Positions 33,732 through 43,500 of a stretch of DNA of 64,000 bases are shown here, piece after piece. The stretch is taken from positions 62,001 through 126,000 of the forward strand of contig CAYYPH010000007.1 of NCBI GenBank assembly GCA_964473485.1, read 5' to 3'. The DNA is from CAIVAT01 sp964473485 (lineage in GTDB: Bacteria; Bacteroidota; Bacteroidia; Bacteroidales; FEN-979). The notes under the pieces were generated by a model. The model made no database searches, was not told the DNA's origin, and saw nothing but the letters and a program-made list of their open reading frames with translations. Numbering within the stretch: the first letter of the stretch is position 1; every line of letters begins with the position of its first letter. Made by a program: the position numbers and the translations under genes.

Positions 33732-36700
33732 TTAATGGATGACCACCATTTTCCTGACCAGTTGAACAGTCTTGCTTCGCAGGATGCATGAATATACGCC
33801 ACCCGGAAGGTTCTCAGCCGCGATCACTTCATCCAGGTGTCCATTCACCGGGGTTAACTCCGATTTAAAGACGACGGCCCCGGATTGGCTGATTAGAAGC
33901 AGTTCCGGAACTTCTCCTGAAGTCCAGGTTCCGGTCAGCCTGAACTTTCCGGCGTTAGGGACTGGGAAAATGACAAGGGTGGCTTCTGATGGCCGTCCGG
34001 TCCCGGTAACGACCACGTAGATATGATTGGAGGTATCGGTGACCATTCCGTACCTGGTTACCCTGGTCCAGTACCAGCCGTCGGAGAGGGTCTGGTATAT
34101 CTGTCCGGTGGCGCCGGCGATCGGCACCCCGTCTTTGTACCATTGGTTTCCGAATGCATGGCTGCTGATGAGATAGTCGAACGATTGCGTGATCACCGGC
34201 CTGGCAGGGGGAGCGGTAATCGTAAGTGTAAACATCGGGGATGACGTGCCGTTGCCGCATGTATTGGTTCCATGCACTTTAATATTGCCCGAGACAGCGC
34301 TTCCTGAAAAGTTAACCGTTACCTGGTTGGTATTTGCTCCGGCAACGATGGATGCTCCGGCAAGAAAACTCCACTGATAACCGGTAGCGAATGGTATCGC
34401 AGCGACCTGGTACACGATTCCCGTTGCACCGTAGGCCACCGAATCGAGGCCTGTGATGACGCCCGCTGCAGCGGGTTTTTGCGATACGTTCACAAACAGG
34501 GCCGGGGATGGGGGACCTCCGCCGCATGAATTACTGCCAAGCACCGAGATATTTCCAGGCACTGCCGATGCCGAAAAGTTAACGGTGATGTTCCTGGTTC
34601 CGTTCCCTGTGGCAATCGTGGCCCCGGGGGGAAGGTTCCATAGATATGAGGTGGCGTTTGCCACCGAATCCACTGAATAGGGAATTCCTGAACTGCCGTT
34701 GCAAACAGAGTCCTGTCCTGATATGGCCCCCGGTGTTCCCGGTGGCGATTTTACGGTGACAGGAAGCATGGTAGGGGTCGCAGCAGTGCACCCCCCTGCA
34801 TTGTAATTTACTGCAATCCATTGCGATCCAGTGCCTAACCAGGTCACCATCACCTGGTTGGTGCCACTGCCTGAGCTGATCATACCTCCGGGTGAAACAG
34901 TCCAGGTATAATTGGTCATCCCAGGTTCGGTACTGTAAGGCACCGTTCCTGAACCCTGGCAAGGGGTGGCGTTTCCGGTTACGGAAGGCACGGGGGGAAG
35001 GTTGACGGTGACCGCCTTTAACGCAGGGTTGACCGATGCGCAACCCTGCTGGTTGGTGTACGCGACGCTCACCTGCTGTGGTCCGGTGCTGTTCCATGAA
35101 ACCGTGACTGTGCTGCTGGTCGTCCCGGAGGTTATGGTTCCCCCGGCTGAAACCGTCCAAAGGTAATTCGCCATTCCGGCCTCAGTTGAATAAACATGTC
35201 CGGTGGTTCCTACACAGGCTGATGACGGCCCCGAGATTGTCGGAACAGGGGCGGATGCGACAGTAACATTGTACAATGTAGGAGTAGCGGTTGTGCAGCC
35301 ATAAGGGTCGGTGTAAGAGAGGCTTACCGTGCGCATGCCGGCCGTGTTCCAGGTAACGCTGATGGTATCGGACCCCCCGCCCGAATTGATGGTTCCTCCG
35401 GCCGAAACTGCCCAGATATAGAGGGTCATCCACGGTTCGGTTGTATAAATATGACCTGATGTTCCGGCACACGCAGTTACAGGGCCCGAAATAGTCGGCA
35501 CCGGTCGTGGGTGGACCGTAACATTCAACGTGGTCGGGATTCCTCCGGGACAACCAAACGAATTGTTATAATTGACCTTGACATACTGACTCCCGCCGGT
35601 ATTCCATTTCACGGTCACCGTGTTGCTGGCCGATGTGCCCCCCGCGGTGATGGTCCCGCCCGGCGAAACAGTCCAGGCATATCCTGTCATTCCCGGATCG
35701 GTGGAATAGACATTACCGGTGGTTCCGGCGCACAGCAACGCAGGTCCTGTCAGCGAAGGAACCGGTTGCGGGTTTATGTTCACTGCCATGCTTGCGGGAT
35801 TCAGTGCCGGGCATCCGAATGCATTGTTGTAATTGACGCTGACGTTCTGTGCTCCCGGACTTGTCCAGGCTACCGTGGCGGTTGAACTGGTGGCTGTTCC
35901 TCCAGCTGCGAAGTTTCCGCCCGTTACAGTCCAGGTATAGCCGCTCATACCTGCCTGGGTCGTGTAGGTGCTGTTTACAGAACCCGCGCAGGCGGTTGCT
36001 GGCCCAGTGATGGTAGGCACCGGCCGTGTATTTACCGTGATATTGCTCACCGCAGGAGCAGCGGCGATGCACCCTGCCGGGCTAGTGTAACCGACACTGA
36101 CTGTCGCTGCCCCAAGCGTGTTCCACGTAACCGTGACACTGTTGCTGGTCGGTGTTCCGCCGGCCGTTATGGTACCGCCTGAGGAAACGTTCCACACATA
36201 GCTGCTCATACCGGCTTGTGTTGTATAAACATTGGAAGTCGAATTAATGCAGGAGGTGGAAGGACCTGACAGTGTCGGAACAGGAATGGGATTTACTGTA
36301 ACAGGGTAAACGGTAGGTGTCTGCGACGTACACCCGCTCGAATTGGTGAATTTGACGCTGACTGACTGTGAACCCGCAGTGTTCCATTTCACGGTGACGG
36401 TGTTGTTGGTCGGGGTTCCGCCCGCGGTGATCGTTCCACCTGCCGAGACGGTCCAAACGTAATTCGACATGCCGGACTGGGTTGTGTAAACATTTCCCGT
36501 GGCTCCTGCGCATACCGATGCCGGCCCCGACAAGGTCGGCTGAGGGTTGATAAGTACAGTGACAACCAGGGATGCCGGGTTGAGCGCTGTGCAACCTGCC
36601 GTGTTGGTATAGTTGACCTTGATGGTATCGGTTCCGGGAGTGTTCCAGGTTACCGTGATCGCGTTAGTACCCAATCCAGAAGTGATGGTACCGCCGGGTG

Positions 36701-37823
36701 TAATCGACCAGGTATAATTGGTCATTCCGGCCTGCGTGTAATAGACTTTACCTGACGCGCCGGCGCAATTGATGAGCGGGCCGGCGATGGTAGGTGCAGG
36801 CCTGGGATTGATAGAGACTGCCAGGGAAGCGGATGGCCCAATACCGCATGAGTTTGAACCTGAAACTGTTATATTGCCGGGTGACGCAGTTTCCCCCACG
36901 TTTACCGTAATCGCATTGGTATTGTTACCGGAGACAATGGTGAACCCTGCCGGTAAGGTCCATGTATATGTCGTGGCACCGGTGATAACCGGTACTGAAT
37001 AAACCAGACCGGTTGATGACTGGCATACGGCAGTGGGGCCGGTAATGGTACCAGCGGCACCCGGAAGGATGCATCCCGTAAGCAGGATCTTGCTGTTGCT
37101 GGCAGGTACGACGCTGAGGTTGTTTTTCGGAGTGGGGCCGAATGTTGCGCTGTTTGCCGTCTGCTGGGTAAATAGTTGCGCAGCGGTTGGGGGGACAGAC
37201 ATCAGCGAGTCGTTGATACCGCAGGTATAGCTTGGCGTTGCGCTGGTTACGTTCATGTTCCCGTAAATGAACTCAACCGATGCATTTGCTTCGTACAGTC
37301 TGATCTGGAACTGCACCTGGTCGCCGTTGAGGTCTTGGTATGAAAAATGAACCCATTCAAGGGTGAAGATCCTGCTGCCCGGTGATCCGGTTGTTTCATA
37401 TTTCACCGCGTTACCAAGTGTAAAACCCCAGGTAATCATGAGGTCGTCATAATAGGGGGCAAATGCGAGCAACGTTCCTTCAGGGGCCGGAATTGAAAAT
37501 GCGCTGTTGTCAAATCCATAGGGTTTGTCCTGGTATCCGGCAGAGGTGTTGGATGAAAGATCCACAAATCCGTTGGTTGAAACACTTATCTGGGTATAAA
37601 TCCTGCCCAGATAGTTAAAATCGAATCCGATGGGCACAGGGTAACTGCGGTTGTTGCCGGTGTTCTCACCTGCCCGCCAAGCTGTAACAGCCGTTCCGGT
37701 AGCGTCGATGGAATTGAAGGTGATCCCGGTCTGCCTTGAAGCGGTATATATGCCGACTCCCTGCGCATGCAGCAACCATGGGATCAGAATTGTAAATACA
37801 AATATCGCGATCAGTCTCTTCAT
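33732..37823 (-). CDS. giant T9SS cargo protein with 11 PKD-like modules
   Basis: The 1363-residue protein starts with a signal peptide (MKRLIAIFVFTILIPWLLHA). Residues 21-250 form an N-terminal beta domain containing SVSTNGFVDLSS, of a type seen in other T9SS cargo. Eleven PKD-like modules of about 87 residues follow (251-1205). A domain shared with the two neighbouring paralogues, pattern GNQWYKDG.PI.GATGQIY, precedes the C-terminal type A sorting tail (FPVPNAGKFRL to LVRKMVVIH). The tail is removed or used for anchoring during T9SS export. A surface adhesin or structural role is likely but not proven. ATG at 37823 is chosen for the signal peptide. Confidence 0.85.
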   Translation of the reverse strand: MKRLIAIFVFTILIPWLLHAQGVGIYTASRQTGITFNSIDATGTAVTAWRAGENTGNNRSYPVPIGFDFNYLGRIYTQISVSTNGFVDLSSNTSAGYQDKPYGFDNSAFSIPAPEGTLLAFAPYYDDLMITWGFTLGNAVKYETTGSPGSRIFTLEWVHFSYQDLNGDQVQFQIRLYEANASVEFIYGNMNVTSATPSYTCGINDSLMSVPPTAAQLFTQQTANSATFGPTPKNNLSVVPASNSKILLTGCILPGAAGTITGPTAVCQSSTGLVYSVPVITGATTYTWTLPAGFTIVSGNNTNAITVNVGETASPGNITVSGSNSCGIGPSASLAVSINPRPAPTIAGPLINCAGASGKVYYTQAGMTNYTWSITPGGTITSGLGTNAITVTWNTPGTDTIKVNYTNTAGCTALNPASLVVTVLINPQPTLSGPASVCAGATGNVYTTQSGMSNYVWTVSAGGTITAGGTPTNNTVTVKWNTAGSQSVSVKFTNSSGCTSQTPTVYPVTVNPIPVPTLSGPSTSCINSTSNVYTTQAGMSSYVWNVSSGGTITAGGTPTSNSVTVTWNTLGAATVSVGYTSPAGCIAAAPAVSNITVNTRPVPTITGPATACAGSVNSTYTTQAGMSGYTWTVTGGNFAAGGTATSSTATVAWTSPGAQNVSVNYNNAFGCPALNPASMAVNINPQPVPSLTGPALLCAGTTGNVYSTDPGMTGYAWTVSPGGTITAGGTSASNTVTVKWNTGGSQYVKVNYNNSFGCPGGIPTTLNVTVHPRPVPTISGPVTACAGTSGHIYTTEPWMTLYIWAVSAGGTINSGGGSDTISVTWNTAGMRTVSLSYTDPYGCTTATPTLYNVTVASAPVPTISGPSSACVGTTGHVYSTEAGMANYLWTVSAGGTITSGTTSSTVTVSWNSTGPQQVSVAYTNQQGCASVNPALKAVTVNLPPVPSVTGNATPCQGSGTVPYSTEPGMTNYTWTVSPGGMISSGSGTNQVMVTWLGTGSQWIAVNYNAGGCTAATPTMLPVTVKSPPGTPGAISGQDSVCNGSSGIPYSVDSVANATSYLWNLPPGATIATGNGTRNITVNFSASAVPGNISVLGSNSCGGGPPSPALFVNVSQKPAAAGVITGLDSVAYGATGIVYQVAAIPFATGYQWSFLAGASIVAGANTNQVTVNFSGSAVSGNIKVHGTNTCGNGTSSPMFTLTITAPPARPVITQSFDYLISSHAFGNQWYKDGVPIAGATGQIYQTLSDGWYWTRVTRYGMVTDTSNHIYVVVTGTGRPSEATLVIFPVPNAGKFRLTGTWTSGEVPELLLISQSGAVVFKSELTPVNGHLDEVIAAENLPGGVYSCILRSKTVQLVRKMVVIH
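34209..37073 (-). repeat. array of 11 PKD-like modules (about 260 bp each)
   Basis: Eleven tandem modules average 87 residues. Eight are of one kind (P.PTI.GP...CAG..., Y.T..GMS.Y.WTVS.GGTI..G, VTWNT.G.Q.VSV.YTN..GC) and three of another (CG.G..SP, ATSYLWNLPPGA, VSGNI.V.G.N.CGNG). The second kind sits at the beginning and the end of the array. Confidence 0.85.
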
Positions 37824-37890
37824 CGTTCTGTTACTTTGATGGCAACTGTTATTTTTCGATTGGTCAATGGAAATTATCACTGGCGATCCG

Positions 37891-40500
37891 TTAAGGAATC
37901 CCCCTGATAATTTTTTTAACAAAGATACCGTTCCGGTCTCTGATCATCAGCATGTAAACACCCGGAGGAAACTGATCGATACTGAGTTGCAGATCAGGAT
38001 CATGCGGTTTAACATTGTATTGGTGCGTTTTAAGGATGACACCAGTCTGATCGCTAATATTTACATCCACGGGTCCTGTCACTGAAGAACCCAACCCGAT
38101 ATTGACCAGACCGGAAGAGGGATTCGGATAAACGGTCACGGCCGGCTTTTCATCCGTTGCAATGCCAGTGACAACAATCCATGTTTTATTCGACGGCGGA
38201 GAAGGACATTCGTCGAATGTTACGATGCACCAGTAATAACCGGTATTGTTCGTCACGGTATAAATCTGGCCTGTAGCTCCGGGAATGGCATTTCCTTCAT
38301 AATACCATTGATTTCCGGAGCTGTACGAACTGGTAAGCACGGGTCCGGCAGCGGTCACAACCGGGGCAACGGGCGCCGGATGGATGACTACCGGGTGGTC
38401 GGGTGAAACAGTTCCGCTGCCGCAGCCATTGGTACCGGCTACCTTGATCACACCGCTGCCAGGTGTCAGTCCGAAGGTCACGGTGACTTCCGGCGAATTG
38501 GCTCCGGCAGTTATGGTGGCTTCAGCAGGCAAAGTCCATAGGTAGCCGGTAGCGTTGAGTACGGGTTCAACCGAATAGATCGCCCCTTCCTGCCCGGCAC
38601 ACACCGAAGCGGGACCCGATACCGCACCTGCGGCGCCAGGCTGCAGATCGACCGACACCCCTAACGGAGGGGAGGGGGTTCCGTTCCCGCACAGATTATT
38701 CCCGGCAACGCTGATATTACCTGATACAGCGGTCGGTCCGAAAGTTACGGTAACATTGGGTGTTCCCGATCCGGCGGTTATGGTAACCCCGGAAGGGAAA
38801 TTCCAGAGATAAGTCAAGGCATTGGGGATCGGATCGACGGCGTACTGGATGCCGGTGGACCCCTGGCAGACGGCTGCCGGACCCATAACCGGCCCTGCAT
38901 TGCCGGGAACCGGATTGACGGTGATATTTGCCGTTGTGGCCTGCGGAGCGGCACAACCAAACCCGTTCAAGTAATTGATGCCGACCGATTGCGTTCCGGT
39001 GCCGGTCCAGATTACCGTTACCGAATTATCCGAACTACCGCCCCCCGCAGTTATGGTGCCTCCTGCCGAAACAGCCCATGCATAGTTCGACATTCCCGGT
39101 TCCGTTGAATAGATGTTGCCCGGTGCGTTCTGGCAAACAGGCGAAGGGCCGGTGATCGTTGGGGCGGGCAATGGATTGACCGCGACACTCTTGACGGTAG
39201 GTGAAAGGGCTGAACAACCAGTAGCCGGATCAATGTAAGTTACGTTCACCGATTGGTTCCCCACCGTGTTCCAGGTTATCTGAACAGCACTGGTATTGGC
39301 TCCCGAGGTGATCGTCCCCCCTGCCGATACGGTCCAGTCATACGACGACATACCCGTTTCGGTGGTATAAGTCACCGATGATGCTCCCTGGCACACACTT
39401 CCGGGACCGGTGATGGTCGGCACTGGCCTGGGGTTCACCGTTATGTTTTTTACTGTTGGGGTGATGGGTGTGCATCCGTTGCCGGTGATGTAGGTAACGC
39501 TTACCGATTGAGTTCCCGGGGTGTTCCAGGTAACCATGATTGCCTGAGTGGTAGCCCCGGAAGTGATGGTGCCACCAGCTGATACAGTCCAGGTGTACCC
39601 GTTCATACCGGCTTCGGTCGTGTAAGAGATGCCGGTGGAGTTGGCGCATGGGGTCGGATTTCCGTTGATAACCGGAACGGGCCTTGGATGCACGGTGACC
39701 GGAAGGTTGGAAGGTGGCCCGCTGCCGCAGGGCCCTGTGCCGAAAACAGCAATGGAACCGGAAGTCGCAGCGTTCGAGAAACTGACGGTAACCGTGGTGC
39801 TTCCTGCACCGGCGGCAATGGTGGCCCCGGGGGGTACCGACCAGGTGTATGTTGTTGCATTGGGCACCGGTGCAATGCCGTAAACAACATTGGCCGATCC
39901 GGCACAAACCCCCGGAGGTCCGCTGATGGGTCCGGGAACCGGGGTTGAAAGGTTCGTTATCACAGCATTATGGTAGAAAGTGGCCGTGGGCAGGTCGTTC
40001 ATTGCCATCCCGTTCTCATCGGCATACTCGCATTCCCCTCCGCCTCCGGCCGTATTATTGAAAGACACAACCGGAGCTCCTCCAGTAAGGGTGAAATTGA
40101 GATCCATGAGTTTTGAGCCGTTCGACAGGGAAAGCGGTATTATGCTTGTCCAGACAATGAGTACCTTCCGGAGTGTGGGGCTGACCCCGACATCATTGAT
40201 CATGATACCGGGCAGCGAAGGGTTTATGTTAGAATGATTAACAAATGAGACCATGGTCGGATCATAATCCAGCCGCAGGGATATAGCCGAAACGCTGATA
40301 AAATTCGTCACGGTCAGCGGCACGGTAACTGCCGCGCCGGGACAATGTGCAGAAGATCCGGCGGTGGTGATTGGCGCGTCTCGGGCTGTCAATTGGCCGC
40401 TAATTATGCCCAAAACCAGAATAAAGAGTGCCTTCTTCCAGCCAAGCCGGTGCTGGCGGGAAAAGCCTTTGATGGGAGAGTGTCCCGGTATTGGTTGCAT
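37891..40500 (-). CDS. T9SS cargo protein with cohesin-like domain and 6 PKD-like modules
   Basis: The 869-residue protein has a signal region (WKKALFILVLGIISGQLTA) and a domain at about 50-180 that resembles cohesin-type modules (CPGAAVTVPLTVTNFISVSA, ISLRLDYDPTMVSFVN). Six PKD-like modules follow (about 188-709), then the GNQWYYEGNAIPGATGQIY domain and a type A sorting tail (VYPNPSSGLVNIGLG to VKKIIRGIP). It is a tandem paralogue of the genes on both sides in its C-terminal two thirds, but has a different N-terminal head. Whether the head binds a dockerin cannot be said; no dockerin-like gene is in the window. Confidence 0.83.
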   Translation of the reverse strand: MQPIPGHSPIKGFSRQHRLGWKKALFILVLGIISGQLTARDAPITTAGSSAHCPGAAVTVPLTVTNFISVSAISLRLDYDPTMVSFVNHSNINPSLPGIMINDVGVSPTLRKVLIVWTSIIPLSLSNGSKLMDLNFTLTGGAPVVSFNNTAGGGGECEYADENGMAMNDLPTATFYHNAVITNLSTPVPGPISGPPGVCAGSANVVYGIAPVPNATTYTWSVPPGATIAAGAGSTTVTVSFSNAATSGSIAVFGTGPCGSGPPSNLPVTVHPRPVPVINGNPTPCANSTGISYTTEAGMNGYTWTVSAGGTITSGATTQAIMVTWNTPGTQSVSVTYITGNGCTPITPTVKNITVNPRPVPTITGPGSVCQGASSVTYTTETGMSSYDWTVSAGGTITSGANTSAVQITWNTVGNQSVNVTYIDPATGCSALSPTVKSVAVNPLPAPTITGPSPVCQNAPGNIYSTEPGMSNYAWAVSAGGTITAGGGSSDNSVTVIWTGTGTQSVGINYLNGFGCAAPQATTANITVNPVPGNAGPVMGPAAVCQGSTGIQYAVDPIPNALTYLWNFPSGVTITAGSGTPNVTVTFGPTAVSGNISVAGNNLCGNGTPSPPLGVSVDLQPGAAGAVSGPASVCAGQEGAIYSVEPVLNATGYLWTLPAEATITAGANSPEVTVTFGLTPGSGVIKVAGTNGCGSGTVSPDHPVVIHPAPVAPVVTAAGPVLTSSYSSGNQWYYEGNAIPGATGQIYTVTNNTGYYWCIVTFDECPSPPSNKTWIVVTGIATDEKPAVTVYPNPSSGLVNIGLGSSVTGPVDVNISDQTGVILKTHQYNVKPHDPDLQLSIDQFPPGVYMLMIRDRNGIFVKKIIRGIP
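38374..39936 (-). repeat. array of 6 PKD-like modules
   Basis: Six modules of about 87 residues in the order A-B-B-B-A-A, where B is the GMSxYxWTVSAGGTITxG kind and A the CGxGxxSP kind. The order is the same as in the gene at 40556-46141, supporting descent by duplication. Confidence 0.85.
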
Positions 40501-40555
40501 AACCGACTGTTTTTATGTGCAATGCATGCGACTCAGATCAGGGTTTGCATTAAAA

Positions 40556-43500
40556 TCAATTGAAAATAATGATTTTTTTAATGATCCTCTCCTTCTCTGT
40601 GAGAACAATAACCGAGTACACTCCGGCAGGAACAGGACGGAGATCGATACCGATTTCACCGGTTGCGCCGGCACTGATACCGGTCCTCTCATATATCGTG
40701 GATCCTTGCTTATTGACGACAGAAACCTTCACGATCCGTTGCTGGTTTCCATCGAAAGAGAGGGTAAACCGTCCGTCGTTCGGCACCGGGAAAACAGCAA
40801 TGGCAGCAGCGGCGGGTTCTTCAAGGCCGGTGATCTCGATCCATATCTTGTTTGAGATTTCTGATGAGCAACCGTTGAGGGTGACGACACACCAGTAATA
40901 TCCCGAGTTGTTGGTCACTGTATAGGTCTGACCCGTGGCGCCGGGGATAGGGGTTCCGTTGTAATACCACTGATTGCCCGACATCGAACTGCTGGTCAGC
41001 ACCGGGCCGTTGGCCGTGATGACCGGTGTGAAAGGCACTGGATTGATGATTACCGTAAATCCAGGGCTTGGTGCTCCGTTTCCGCAAGCGTTGGTTCCCG
41101 CTACTGAAATGGTTCCCACCGCAGGCGAACTGCCAAAGGTAACCGTGATCTGGTTGGTATTGTTGCCGGAGGTTATGACCGCACCCGCCGGAAGGTTCCA
41201 TTGGTATCCGGTTGCACCCGGAACAGGGGGAACGGAGTAGATATTCCCGCTTCCGTTCACGCATCCGTAAGCAGGTCCTGTCACGGAACCGGCAGCGCCA
41301 GGCAGAGGCGACACTGTGACCGGGAAAGCAGGGGAGGCGGAACCATTGCCGCAGCTGTTGCGCCCTGATACGGTAACATTTCCCGAAACCGCTCCGGGGC
41401 CGAAGTTCACGGTGATCTGGTTGGTGCCGACGCCCGTGGCAATCACTGCACCCGATGGAAGTATCCAGTCATAGGAAGAGGCGTTCAGGATCTCACCGCA
41501 ACTGTAAGCCACATTCTGCGCTCCTGCGCACACCTGCGAAGTTCCGGTAACCGGCCCCGCAGCGCCCGGCACCGGGTTCACAAACAGGTTGTAAACCGTC
41601 GGCTCGGCCGGCGAACATCCATAGCTGTTGGTATAGGTCACGCTTACCCATTGTGCTCCAAGCGCAGTCCAGGTTACATTGATCTGGTAAGTGCCCTGCC
41701 CCGAGGTGATCGTACCTCCCGGCGAAACTGCCCAGACATAGCTGAACATTCCTGAATTGGTGATGTACTGGTTGTTGGTGGAATTGATGCAGGGGTTGTT
41801 GGTGCTTCCGATGGTCGGAACTGCCCCGGGGTTGATGGTCACGGCCAAAGTGGTGGGGACAACCGCCGTACAACCGGAGGGGTTGGTGTAATTGACCGAA
41901 ACCGAACGTTGTCCGGCATAAGGCCAGGAGACGGTGATGGCATTGGTTCCGGCGCCGGCAACGATCGTTCCGCCGATGGATACGTTCCACTGGTAATTCG
42001 ACATCCCGGGCTCAGTGGTATAAGTCACCCCGGCATTCCCGGCGCATACAGTGACCAGTCCGGTGATGGTTGGCACAGGCAATGCGATCACATTCAAAGC
42101 ATAAACGGTGGGCGATGCTGCTGTGCACCCGTTGGCATTGGTGTAACTTACGGTAACGGTTTTCGGACCGGCTGTGGACCAGGTAACGCTGATACTGTTG
42201 GAGGCTGCGCCTGAAACGATGGTGCCACCGGCTGACACCGTCCAGGTGTACCCGGTCATGCCCGGTTCGGTTGAATAGATATTCCCGGTAGCGTTGATGC
42301 AGGGTGACTGTGGACCCGCGATGGATGGCACCGGCAAGGGGTTCACCGTAACTGTGAAATCGGGAGAGGGATTCCCGTTGCCACAAATGCTGGAGCCGTA
42401 AACAGATATAATACCTGATGAAGCGCCTGCCGGATAACTTACCGTGATCTGGCTGGTGTTGGCCCCGGAAGTGATCACGGCACCAGCCGGCACCGTCCAG
42501 TTGTACGCAGTGGCATTGGCAATGGCCGGAACACTGTAAACGTATCCCGTACCGGTCACACAAACGGCGGATGGACCCGATATGGTTCCTGCCGCAGCCG
42601 GGATCGGGCAGCCGGTGGTAAAGGTCAGGTCGGCGCCGTAAGTCGATCCTGCCCCGTTCACGCCAATAGCCCTGAAGTGGTAGGTGGTATTGGGCAGGAG
42701 TCCGCTGATGGCTGCTGAAACGGGAGTCGGGACATTGCCCGATACAACTCCCGGTACACCTGGCACAACACCGCCATAGGATGTGGTAAGTCCGTATTCA
42801 AAAGTTACTGTGGTGGGCTGATTATTAGCATTTACAGTCGCATTCAGCACCGCGTTTGTCGGGGTGATGCCGGTTGCAGGCTCGGTAATGACCACCGGGG
42901 CTGGTTGCGATCCTGTGAAAGTGCCCGGCCCGTTCAGACCCGAAGCGGTAAGCTGATGCAGAAGGGGGTTGGCCGGGTCATAAGCAACGAAGGGCAAAGG
43001 ATCCACCTGCATGCAGGTGATCAGGCTCTCGGAACCGGTAACATCGGCCGGGAGGTACTGAAAAACAGTATTGTATACCGGCGTTGCAACATCACTGACC
43101 GAAATGTTCCAGTAGCGGTTCAGGTAGCTTCCCATGTTCGGATCGCCAGGAAATTTTGCATTGACAAGGTTAACGCCGGTAAAATTGGCTGCACCGAAAG
43201 TACCACCGGTATAGGTGATGGTAACCGGTGAATATTCGGCAGTGCCTGTGTTGTCGCCGACCGGGAAAAGGAATGATCCGGTATAACCGGCAGGCATGCT
43301 TTTCTTCACCAGGCCGGTTCCGGTTGCCACAACCATTGCGGCTTCCGATGGCGTCCCCGTAAAGTTGCCAGTTGTTCCGAGCAGCAAGTCGCTGCCGCCA
43401 ATGGTCAGCAGTCCTGATGTGAACTTTATGGCGCCGTTTACGGTGATGCTTTTATTCACATCAACCCCGCTAACATTATTGATTTCAAGGGTTGAATTAG

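Noticed and set aside
34209..37073. Regular repeats that could be taken for a CRISPR array
   Set aside because: The period is about 260 bp, the units are coding and diverged, and there are no short identical repeats with unique spacers.
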